DNA from: Dermatemys mawii
Lineage: Eukaryota; Chordata; Testudines; Dermatemydidae
Direction: 5' to 3'
Length of the DNA stretch: 64,000 nucleotides
Assembly: GCA_007922305.1 (NCBI GenBank)
Contig: ML677373.1
Span: 11,396,127 to 11,460,126, forward strand
The position numbers and the translations under genes were made by a program. The notes beneath the pieces are model-generated. The model worked only from the letters and a program-made list of their open reading frames with translations, did not search any database and was not told the DNA's origin. Every line of letters starts with the position of its first letter. Position 1 is the first letter of the stretch. This document shows, piece by piece, positions 13,336-24,148 of this stretch.

Positions 13336-14328
13336 CAGGGTGGATTTGATTTAAATCAAATTGATTTGTATCATGATTTAAATCACTAGTCAGGAAGATT
13401 AGATTTAATCATGGATTTCTACATAAAAGTGCACTGTTGTTGATTGTTGTAACCTTAATATATATTTTTCACAACTCCGAGATAGATGTAGGTTTCATTT
13501 TTAGAAGGCACACTCTATACATTTTAAGTGATTTATTTTGAAAACTTTTCAAATTAGTTTTACAGCTATATCAGAAAATGATCAGTTATTTCATTCACCA
13601 AAGGTAATTAAAGCAGTTATTTATGAAGTCATTGGGAGGTGAACTATTTCCAATTCAACAGATTAATCATTAATATTTGGAGGAATTTCTTTCCGTGCTG
13701 TATTAGGAGGAGAACATCACCAGACATTTAAATTGTTTTAGTTAACTATTTCCCACCTCTAAATTATTTATTTATTTATTTTAAAAACATTTTTACTTTT
13801 AACAAGCATGTTATCTCTGGAGAGACAAATTCGCAGTTTGAGAACTGCAAAACTAAGCATCTTTGATGTCGTCATCTTGACTGAGCACTGAGTCCCATTG
13901 GGTAGATACAAAGATTAACCTGAATAATCTATACAGAAGCCCCTAGAACCTCATAAAATTGAGTCCTTAAACAATGAACTATTGGAACTCATTACAAAAC
14001 TTTTCTTAAACATTACATGAATACACCAGACCCTCGCTAGAATGCGGGATTTGGGGTCCATGCGCGGTACTACGTTACTATGGATTCCAATTAAAGTAAC
14101 TAAATTTGGGATTCATGGCCATGATCACGCTATATAGATGTGCGTTCTAGCGAGGGTCCGCTGTATATTGTCTCGTGCTATAGAATTAGAATTTCTAATC
14201 CCTACATGATGAGGTATCTTTGAGCTATAAGGTATCTTAAAACTATCTTTAGATGGGTGTTTTCCTCAAAAAACAAAACAAAACAAAACATTTTGTCCAA
14301 AAAATCCAATTGATTTTTATCCACCCTG
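13336..14328. mobile_element. hAT-like nonautonomous element (about 1 kb)
   Basis: Ends CAGGGTGGATTTGATTT and, reversed, CAGGGTGGATAAAAATCAAT are inverted repeats. Beside the left end lie tttaaatcaaattgattt-type repeats. An atccaaag/atccaaat octamer flanks it (13328-13335 and 14333-14340), but the right one is four bases off the expected junction. It encloses a younger mariner-type element at 14024-14163. Confidence 0.7.
14024..14163. mobile_element. Tc1/mariner (Tigger-like) MITE, 140 bp, nested
   Basis: TA duplications at 14022-14023 and 14164-14165. Ends CACCAGACCCTCGCTAGAAT and, reversed, CAGCGGACCCTCGCTAGAAC. It sits wholly inside the hAT-like element 13336-14328, so it inserted later. 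Confidence 0.85.
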
Positions 14329-17300
14329 TCGTATCCAAATGGAGAAATGCCATCAAGTTGAGCGTAGGGCTTTGGTTCTCTTGTCCATTGAGGAGGAGTT
14401 GGTATGTTCAATCCGGCAATTCAATGAACAAATGTCCTTCTGGTTATTTTTCCTGATATATTTCCAGTCATCTGGGTGAACTCTGCTTTCGAGTATAGTA
14501 CTATTCAGATGAACTTTGTTCTGGGACATGGTAAAGGTGAGGAATTTTTCATATGCTTCACTGATGGAGCAGATGCTGTCTGGGGCAAGCTTCCCACACA
14601 CTGCTGCTGTATCTCACTCATCCCTGACTCTCAACACTGCTTCTGTTCCCATCCTGGGCCTCTCTGGAGAAGAGACTGCCTGTCATGTTAGGTTGCACAG
14701 TGATTTTTGCAATATGAACAAGTGTCCGCTAGGGACTAGGATGCAACAGTTGCATGTATTTTCATTTATGACCTAAAAGCCATAATTTAAACTCTGGCCT
14801 TGAGGTAAAATATTAGTACATTAACCCATCTTGGCATCAATACATTTTAACACAGGGGGGTGTGGGCGGGAGGAAGGACACACCCCTGAAACGTCAGTTG
14901 TGCATAAGCAGCATATAGAATGTTTGAGAAGCTATAATGTGGCAGGAGCTGACCCTCTATATCTTTTGTCAGATCAAGGGTGTTACCTTGCTCTGCATCA
15001 TAAGGCTTTCAAACTATGCAGCAATTTATCTGTCTTCCTTTATGGATTCCGTTTTGAAATGTAAATACTTTCTTCATGCAGTTAAAGTCCTGCACGGATA
15101 CAAAATTTGTATCTGCATCTGATCCGTGATCTGGAAACATGGCGCGTAGGTATCTGTGGATGTAAAGTGAATATCTGCAGAACTCTACATGCAGTTGAAG
15201 CATTTGTGTTCCTTTCCCAAAAAGTGCTTTTGTGCATCGCACTGATGGATGTAGATTTTTCCTCTAATAGAATGACTATATTCTCATGGAAAGTTAAACT
15301 TTTCCAATTCTACTACTTTGTGGTAAGTTCTAGGTATTTTGTGAATCATGAAAGTGTTGTTTCTTTGCGTGCTTAGATTATCGATAATATCTGATGGAGT
15401 TCTTTTCAATGCCATATTATTTTCCATAATTATTCATCATTTCACAGTTGCTCTCTGAAAATGGGTGCCAGAGATTTCCTTATCAAAATATTTTTCCCTC
15501 CATCGTGTGTGCGCATTGGGTCATTGTGGGTGTGGGCTACAGATGTTATGTTTTTCCTTTTTTTTTCTTCTTCAGAATGAGACTTATAATTTGCCTTGGT
15601 TCATTGTACACTTCAGGCGTTATTGGACTTTGCAAAAATATCCATGTGGTCGATGTGTGTGGTGGAAGAAGAGGGGGACTGAAAGTTACGTTTTTTTGCT
15701 TTTTTGTTGTTATAGCTTTCTGAAATCACTAAAATACTTCGAGACAGAAGAGAAGGGTGCTATCATTTACAGTAATAAACAATAGTAGAGGAAAAATAAT
15801 GGCTTCAAATTGATAATGTCACATTTAAAGTTGTCACATCAAAAACTTTATCTGCTTAAAGTAACTTAGTTGTTAGAGTTTTTTAAGATAGAGGTTTCAA
15901 CTTTAAGCAAAATGTTGGTGTTGATTTTCAGGGTGCTGCTGTTCAAACATACTGTGCAATGTTGTCTTAGATATTTTGTGTCAGGGAGCTAGTGGAGAAC
16001 TTCACTGTGTGGAGCATCTTTCTTCGATTGCAGTGATGGCAGCCTGTGATCTTACTAAACAGGCTGATCAGATACTAGCAAAGTCTTCAATGGGCTAAGC
16101 TAATTCATTTATGAAAATGTTTAGAAGTGTGTCTGTTGTCCTAGCTGTGTCTTGTCAAGAAAATTTGCCACTGACCTCTGTGCATAAAGTGACCATATAA
16201 TTTTGATATGATTCTGGAACATTGCTGTGGCATACGATTTAACTTTGTGATTCCAGCACTGACGGATGAGCGTATTCTGTATGGCCAATATTTCTTTTTA
16301 TGTGTACCTGAATTATAATGGGAGTACCATCATTTCTGTTAATTTCTACAGATAACTAGTTATTAACTCTGTACTGAAACTGTCTCTAGGAGGAATTACA
16401 AACTTTCTATCAAACAAACTTTTTTTGCATGGAGCTCCTTAAAAGGATAAGAGCAGATTTGGAGGTTGCTTATTTTCACACTAGTAAAGAAATTCAACAT
16501 TTCTTGAAAACCAGCTCAGCCAGACAGCATGCTCTGTGGTAGGCAGAGAGTATAGCTCTTCCATTAGAAATCTGTAAGACAGTGACTCCATGTTCAGTTC
16601 ACAGTTTTGCTAACTCTTGCAGAACTGATATTCAAACATTATTTGATTCATTGCTTTGAAGAGGGGTATTAAAGGTGACAGAGGTGCTACTGGTAATCTT
16701 CCCTAATGTTTCCAAGGTCCCAAGTGATGGTATAGGTCATAGATCAGAGAAGGAGAAATTTTCCTTACTATGTCAATTTAAATTTGCCCCCAAATCTATA
16801 TATTTTTAAAAGCTTGTTTTACAGCCTTACGGCCAATACAATGTTAAAAAATAAAATCCATTTTAATATTTTTTTGTAACGATTGGAAACCAAATGTTGT
16901 AAAGTTGAGAGCTTGAAAGTGAAACTAACTTTGCGTTTCAGTGCCCATGCTGAAGGAAATGCAAAATGTAAAAAAGCATAAATAGCAACTAGTAAATTGG
17001 CTTTAAAAACTTCCACCTCTCTTACTTTAAGATGGTGGTTTATGGTAAATGCATTAGTTCACACTGTGGTTTAAGTTGACAGTGCCCCTTCAATATGTTC
17101 CACACCGGTCCAAGCTTCATTCTACAAAGTCTTCTCCGAAAAGTTAGATTGAAGTTTAATTATAAAATTTAATTATTTTTCCACGTTCTGCTGCTTTGAA
17201 CTTTCATCTAAAAGCTCTATGAGCTAGTTAAAACTTTACATACACAGGTTGATGCCTATTTAAGATTCACGTGTGCTCTCTCTTCCATACTGATCCAGAT

Positions 17301-17908
17301 GCTTGGGTATCTCCAAAGACAAAGTGATGAGGGGTAAGGAAAATTTCCCCTGTTTTTAGTGGGAAATAAGGGAATGGCTATTTTCCACATTCATATCCTG
17401 TCCAGACTGATGGTGCTTGGCATTCAGTGTCTGACCTGAAATGAATTGAGTCTCTGCAGTTCCTAGCAGGCAGATATCCATATCACAAAGCTGCTACCAC
17501 CACAGCTGGCATTAATTAATATCTTGGTTGCAGCCCCAGTAAGGAGCCAAAGGATTTATTTGGAATATGTCCCACACCACTGAATGGTAGCCATACCCAA
17601 GGTGGAATTTCAGGTAGCTTACATGAGGAAATACATACCCTCTGCTCCTCCTAGGTGAGAAAATTAAGAATTGCTTAGCCTATCCTTCAGTTAAAACCTG
17701 AGTAAACTCCCTATCCAATTCGGAGTCCTTCAAGGAGATGCCCAGCGAAACCAGGGGAGACTTGATTTGATTGTTGTACCTTAGAACTATCTCACTGTAA
17801 GACACTTTACATCATAAAGAGACAAGGGGAGACAGGCCCATTTCTTCCACTTTTGTAAGTCATCTTGAAGAATGATTTCCTTTAATCTCTTAATTATCTA
17901 TTAATTTA

Positions 17909-18144
17909 GGTTATGTCTTCACTAGCAATGTTAAAGCGCTGCCATGTAGTCGCAGTACCAGCACTGGGAGAGAGCTCTCCCAGCACCATAAAAAAACCAC
18001 ACCCACAAGGGGAGTAGCTTCCAGCACTGGTGCACTGTCTACCCTGCACTGTAGAATGCTGAAACTTGCAGAGCTCAGGGAGATGTTTTTACACATCTGA
18101 GCGAGAAAGTTGCAGTGCTGTAAAGTGCCAATATAGACAAGGCC
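17909..18144. mobile_element. PIF/Harbinger-like MITE (236 bp)
   Basis: TTA flanks at 17906-17908 and 18145-18147. Ends GGTTATGTCTTCACTAG and, reversed, GGCCTTGTCTATATTGG. An inner palindrome gggagagagctctccc sits near 17968. No coding capacity. Confidence 0.75.
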
Positions 18145-18398
18145 TTAGTAACCCCTTGCTCTCATTCTGAGCCAACATAAAAAGGAGAGGCAGATCAGGC
18201 TCTTGATAATCTCATACCTGTTAAATTTTCCCAAACACACTAATTTCTATGCAACATAATCTTAGTTTCTTTGCAGTCTCATTGTGTGCATGTCCTATTC
18301 CCTATTATCATCTGCTCTCTGTGTATCTCCTGGTTTTACCTGCTTAGTTTACTAACACAAACAAGGGCTATTTTTACTGCTGTCAGTGCTGTTGAGTG

Positions 18399-18766
18399 CA
18401 AGCTGTGGCAGAGCTGTTATGCATCACGCATCAACAAAACTGCTAACAAGGTTCTGAAACATCCAAAATCATTATTCTTTTGAGGATGCGTGAGGCAGAA
18501 GAATGGTTTGTTTTACCTTGTAAAACTGGCTTTGTATAGGTCTTTTTTTTAGAGGGTTTTTAAATGCTATAAACGTGATATGAGATTGTAGCAATACATT
18601 GGCCAGCATGTGTACATCCATCACTAGACCGAACAGATTGAAGGGTGAAATTTCTTAACTGCATCGTCTGTGTCTCGTCAGCTTGTTAGTGCCACATTGA
18701 ATCACTTGGGAATGAACCATTGTCCCTGCAGGTTAGCGCATCATGGCAAAGCTGTTTCTCAAGGTT
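18399..18766 (+). repeat. Left arm of large inverted repeat
   Basis: About 368 bp beginning caagctgtggcagagctgtt and ending near gctgtttctcaagg. Its reverse complement, roughly 90% identical by eye with few indels, is at 21367-21738. I do not recognise the sequence as a known family. It could be the terminal repeat of an unknown element or an inverted duplication. Confidence 0.85.
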
Positions 18767-20464
18767 ATTGTGGGACTGATATTGCAGGTGGAAGCGTGTT
18801 GGCAGGTTGGGTCTCTGGATTAGATCCTTAATTAGGCCCAGAGACACTTTATACCCCGAGAGTAGTTTGCCATTTCTGTCTAGCTTGAGTCTGCTATGCT
18901 GACTCCTATTGTGATGAAGGGTTTGTGAGTTGGAAAGCATCTAGAGGGGGTGGTCTGGTGTGGAGGTTACCAGCAGGGAAACCTAAACTAGCCCTCTGTC
19001 CCAGTAGCCAGAAACTCCTCATCCCCATTGTTAGTGCCTCCTGTTTACACCTTAGTAACTTTAATTGGGATGTGGGTGGGGAGCTGCTTATATATGTATA
19101 GGCCCATACACACTCGTCCCCTCAGAGTCTTATTTTCTCTCTGGATGTAGAAATGATCATGAGCATTGCTGCAACCCTCACTCTTCTAAATTTCTAGCAG
19201 TCCTTTGGCATTGCAGTTCTATTATCCTCTGTATTTGCAACTACCCCTCCCGCCATCCCTCACTGGTGTTGGGGTCATCCTCCGATTTAAACCTGGTTGA
19301 ATTTACACTCCCCAAAAAGTCAAGAATCAGCCATAGGGTACAAAGAGGTGCTTGGCAGTTTTGTGTTTAGTTCATTAAAACAGCCTCAGCAGGTACCAGG
19401 AGAGTCTGGGAGTACGCTACTGCTGCCCTAGAGCTTTCTTTGAAGACTTGCCAGCTGCTTAAACACTGTGACTTGGAAGTGCTTTATGTAGCATTTTGTG
19501 TTCCTAAACATCTTTGCTCACCTTGGAACCCTCAAGACAAGTCTGAGAACTGATTAAATCAGTGCCGCAGATGAGCAATCTTGGGAGCCAAGTACATTGT
19601 CATAAGGAAGTTCGTAAAAGAAAGGAGTTTTTTAATAGATTTCAGTGTGATCACAGTCCAAAGTGTAGTGGCCTTTCATTTTGTTAATCCAGTGTGAGAC
19701 CCTCCTCGCAAGGGAGAGACTGCTTTATCCATGTTGTTTAATACATCACAAACATATGCAGTGAAGGCCAATCAGCTACGTCAGACTTTCAGTCTTTGCT
19801 ACAACAAGCCAAAAATGGCACATGTGGTTCCTTTAAAGACTATGGGGTTAGTGTCCTAAAAAATGGTTCCCCTCATTTGCTGGCATCCCTGCACATGTAT
19901 TCCTACCCTGTAAGCCTGATGGCAGGACTCAGAAGGAGAGCAGTGAGGTGTGAAGCACCATTAAGTACCTTGCAGGATAAACTTGATGTTGCATGTATGG
20001 CTGGCTGCGTAATGGGGGTGTGTTGCTCATGGGTAAAGAGAAATGAATATGCACGGATTAATAAAATGGAAACAAAGCTGGTGTCAGGAGGGGGAAGGAA
20101 TGGCTCTCTGTGTCCTAAGAATGAATCCACGATGCCCATAGCAGTATAATGTATAACAAGTGAGATCTTTTCAGATAAGAGGCGTAAAAAAATGTCTGGC
20201 AGGACGACTGTGATTCGTGTCAGCAGTGAGCCTAAGGCTGATAGTTATATTATGCAGGTATTCTCAGTCAAGAACCTTTCAATACAGGAATTGCATCAGG
20301 AGCCTCTTGCCTTTAGTGTGTAGTGGAAGAACAAAGGGCATGTGAAAGCGCGTCACTTTATATTCGTAGTAAAAAAGGCATTCTTGGTCATTACCTTTGT
20401 GCGTGTACCCTATTGTGTACTTTTAAATTCTCAGTGCTGAGTTTCATGTGCGATATAATACTAC

Positions 20465-20700
20465 TAGTTCTATAGTAGCATCTATCAGACTAGTGAGTAT
20501 CTCAAAGTGCTGTACAAATTAAACCTCTCCTCAGGTGAGGTAGTAAAGAGTTTCCATTTTTTTTAATGATGAGGAATCTGAGGTATGGGGGTTGCCATGT
20601 GCAGTGTTTTACAGGGAGGTCCATGGTAGAGAGCAGGAACTGATGACTCAATAGGTAACATTCTTGCCCGATCACTACTGAACCAATGCTCCTGACAGTT
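20465..20700 (-). repeat. MIR-type SINE or related fragment, antisense
   Basis: Contains tctcaaagtgctgtacaaat, cctctcctcaggtgaggtag, gatgaggaatctgagg and a late gatcactactgaaccaatgc block in MIR order. It lies in the spacer of the large inverted repeat. Confidence 0.5.
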
Positions 20701-21149
20701 GTGCCATGGACAAAGAGCCCTTAGAGGCATGCTCTTTCAGACAAGAACAACAAAAGCCTTGACCTCCACAGTGTAACAGGGGTTAGTTAGTCTGTGTGTC
20801 CAGGCCAAATTCCACGTAGGATGGCAGAAAGTAATGGCCTCTGTTCCTCCTACTGTTTCAGATGGATATGGCGCTGTGTTCGTCATGTCCTGTCTTGTCC
20901 TGTTTATCAATGCACAGCAACACCGCACAGCTCCCACATTCCACCCCAGTGGTGGCTGCATGTCAGTGGCTGTGGAATTGGTTCCTTTGTCTATGTTGTT
21001 AGTAAAGCATGCTAGGATCTTTCTAGATAAAAAGGGGCATATAAATGCAGCATGATGTTGGTTGGGACAGCTTGGCCTGCGTAGTTATCGCACTAGACAA
21101 TGATACCCAGGCCATATTTAAGAGCTCGAGAAAGCAGACATACATGCTG

Positions 21150-21366
21150 AGAAATACAACCCTGAATTGGTATGGCAACTTCCACCTTTTCGTGTGTTTC
21201 TGTGTGTACATATACGTCTTACTTCTATGTGTTCCATTCTGTGCATCCGATGAAGTGGGCTATAGCCCACAAAAGCTAATGCTGAAATAAATGTTAGTCT
21301 CTAAGGTGCCACAAGTACTCCTGTTCTTTTTACGGATATAGACTAACACGGCTGCTACTCTGAAAC
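21150..21366 (+). mobile_element. Penelope-like element 3'-end fragment
   Basis: Plus-strand tail of the same family: ggtatggcaacttccacctt, gatgaagtgggctatagccc, acaaaagctaatgctg, ggtgccacaagtactcctgt, and the terminus gactaacacggctgctactc followed by tgaaac. Its 3' terminus at 21366 abuts exactly the inner edge of the right arm of the large inverted repeat. The 5' limit is approximate. Confidence 0.8.
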
Positions 21367-21738
21367 AATCCTGAGAAACAGCTGTGCCATGATGAGCTAA
21401 CCTGCGGGGACAATGGTTGATTCCCAAGTGCTTCAATGTAGCACTAACAAGCTGTCGAGATACAGATGATGCAGTTAAGAAATTTCACCCTTCAATATAT
21501 TCGGTCTAATGATAGATGTACACATGTTGGCCAGTGTATTGCTACAATCTCGTACCAAGTTTATCGCATTTAAAAAACCTCTTAAAAAAAAGACACCTAT
21601 ACACAGCCAGTTTTACAAGGTAAAACAAACCATTTTTCTGCCTCACGCACCCTCAGAAATAGTAAAGATTTTGGACATTTCAGAATCTTGTTAGCAGTTT
21701 TGTTGATGCGTGATGCATAACAGCTCTACCACAGCTTG
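21367..21738 (-). repeat. Right arm of large inverted repeat
   Basis: Reverse complement of 18399-18766. The outer limit is sharp (ccacagcttg then gtaggagtt). The inner limit coincides with the 3' terminus of a Penelope-like fragment. Neither outer flank shows an obvious target duplication. Confidence 0.85.
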
Positions 21739-22934
21739 GTAGGAGTTAGAGAGTGGTGAAATTGTGAGGAAAATGTATTTCACGTATGCCTTCATAGTGA
21801 GGGATGCACTCAGTGACGCCCCATAGAATACAGCTTGAAAATGCCTAACCAACATAGACCTTTCTAGAACACAGTTCAAGATTTATATTGATGTATCTAA
21901 TTCTTCTTGCACGTTTTTTTTTTAACTGATGCAACTAAGTTTATGCTGTGTGGCCCTTCAAATGACCTTGAAACACACTATCCAATAACAACTGCTTTTC
22001 CCCATATGTTGTGACATCAGCAACTCTGTCAACCTCTCAAGTATTAGTAGGATGCTCACCCCTGGAGCCTTCAGATGCTGCCTTTGAATTACTCCCCATT
22101 CAGTTCCACCACATTGCACTATGAGCAGAAGGTCCGTGAAGGAGATAGCAGAGCACTTCAACTGTTGGGTAGAGAGGACTTTCTTAATCTTCTCTTGTAA
22201 GGTTAATATTTATAGTGTTAGAGTAGACTCACAAAAATTGTTTATGATTCAGATGCTTCAGCAGGGTTGTGATGGTCTGAAATCCTTTACATGGCACCTG
22301 TGTAACACATAATAAAGAAACTGGGCTTAAAGTACTCACTTGCCTACCGTGTGCATAGTAGCATATCTTCATAAAATAAGTTGCTTTAGGAAATAAATAT
22401 TAAGCGCTGTCTCTGTTTCAAGAAATATGTGACTTACAGATCAAGGATAACTGACTCTCAGTTTAGGAAGGTGAAATGCATTTTGCAGAACATGGTTATT
22501 GATTATTTGCTCTCTAGGCTGCTTTTATTCTTCATAGTGTGGATGCAAAGACATCCAGATACACAAAGCATGTAGTTGGATGTATGCCACTGTAAGGGCA
22601 TGGGATCAGGTGGGTTTGTAACTGATTAGTTGCATCATTTGTCTTTAGAAGCAGCTTTTATTTCTGGTTAAAATAGTCCTGGTCCCAAGAGGGTGTAGCA
22701 CAGTTGTAATGCAAGATTGAGTATTGCAGCAGTACTAGGACTCAAATACACATCTGTTCTGAAAAGGGACTGTGTAAAAATGGCTCCCTTTTACTGAATA
22801 GATCGGCTTCCTGTGTGTATTTGGTGTCAGAGCTGCTGACTTCACTGACAAACAAGCTTTGGCTGCATTTTACTTATGTTGCCAGCAGTGTGCACTTCTG
22901 AGGCGTCAACAGCAGAATAGCTTACTAAGTTCCA

Positions 22935-23051
22935 TGCAGGGTTGTTGTAGCTATGTTGGTCCCATGATAATAGAATGAGCAGCTGAATGAGGTAATACCT
23001 TCTGTCCAAGCTGATCCAGTAAAAGATATTATTTCAGCCACCTTGTCTGTT
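22935..23051. mobile_element. Fold-back Penelope-type insertion (117 bp) with 13-bp target duplication
   Basis: Flanked by the perfect direct repeat ttactaagttcca (22922-22934 and 23052-23064). The left arm reads gttgttgtagctatgttggt and then gctgaatgaggtaatacctt. The right arm, reversed, reads agacaaggtggctgaaataa and tatcttttactgg. The two arms are therefore opposite-strand copies of one terminal region. The sequence resembles a second turtle Penelope/SINE-like family that ends in ggtaatatcttttattggac. Confidence 0.75.
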
Positions 23052-24036
23052 TTACTAAGTTCCAATCTGTTACACTTGTGCAAATCTATGAAGGAAATGG
23101 GGTGGATACAAAGGAAAGAACCCAGCTTAGCTCAGGTCTCAGGCTGTGTTTACAAGGACTAGCTGTTTGGGGAAAAAATTGCAAGCTGAGCACATTTGAT
23201 ATGGAACAATTGAGAGGCAATAAATGTGGGATCCGCTCCCCTCCCCCGATGCTATTTTAAAAATCATTGCCTAAAAGATTAAGAAATCTTGTGTGGCTAT
23301 TTCTAGATTGTATGTTCGATGTTACCAGTTCCTGCAATACATGATCTCTCCCCCCACCCCCGCTTCCCTATTCATTGCAGGGAACTTAATGCTGTTTTCT
23401 TCCTTAACATAACAGAAAAAGCACAAATGGCCTGCTTGCGGATGGAGACAACGAATGGAAACGCTATTTGTGAACAACATTTTCATCTTTCCTTAGCCAG
23501 TTTCCAGGTGGTGAATACATCTTCTGAATACAAAGCAATGTAGCAGTGCAGGGGCTGCAGAACTTAAGTGCTGAATGTGGCAGTTGAGCTTTTATAGCCC
23601 TGAAGTCCTACCCATGGCTTAAATATTTTGTCCTCTTACACATCTTTTCTTTCTCTTTCATAACTGCCAGTACTGCATTTTGTGTGTGTGTGTGTGATAA
23701 GAGAGTTGAAACTCTTTCAGTGAACCGAAATTGCAGCTGAGGTTTTTCCAGGCAATGATGCAATTGTGCTGCATTGTCCCAGTAGCTTTCACACACGAGT
23801 CTGCAGTGTGAGCTAGGGGAGTGGCTTTCTGTTTTTCTAGGAGTTAGACACATGCATTGAGTATGTACGTTGTCATTGTGCTTCAGAGAGCTGCTGCCTG
23901 TAGGATTTCAGAGCTTGCTTGACATTTTGTCTTTTAAAACTCACGAAAGATGTTTTAACCTCTTAGCTGCCTTTTGAATTCAGCCCCTGCTGTGTGCTAC
24001 ATTTGCAGAAAGCCTCTTCTAACAGAACATCTTTTA

Positions 24037-24148
24037 GGGTGACCAGATGTCCTGATTTATAGAGACAGTCCTGGTTTTGGGGTCTTTCTTATATAGGCTC
24101 CTATTACCCTCCCTGTCCCGATTTTTCACACTTTCTGTCTGGTCATCC
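24037..24148 (-). mobile_element. Tc1/mariner-type MITE, 112 bp
   Basis: TA flanks at 24035-24036 and 24149-24150. Ends GGGTGACCAGATGTCC and, reversed, GGATGACCAGACAG. It is the same family as 44031-44155 in the opposite orientation. Strand is relative only. Confidence 0.8.

Noticed and set aside
23684..23696. Short TG microsatellite and other homopolymer runs (for example T-run 11149-11172, A-run 61160-61176)
   Set aside because: Ordinary simple sequence without context suggesting function.
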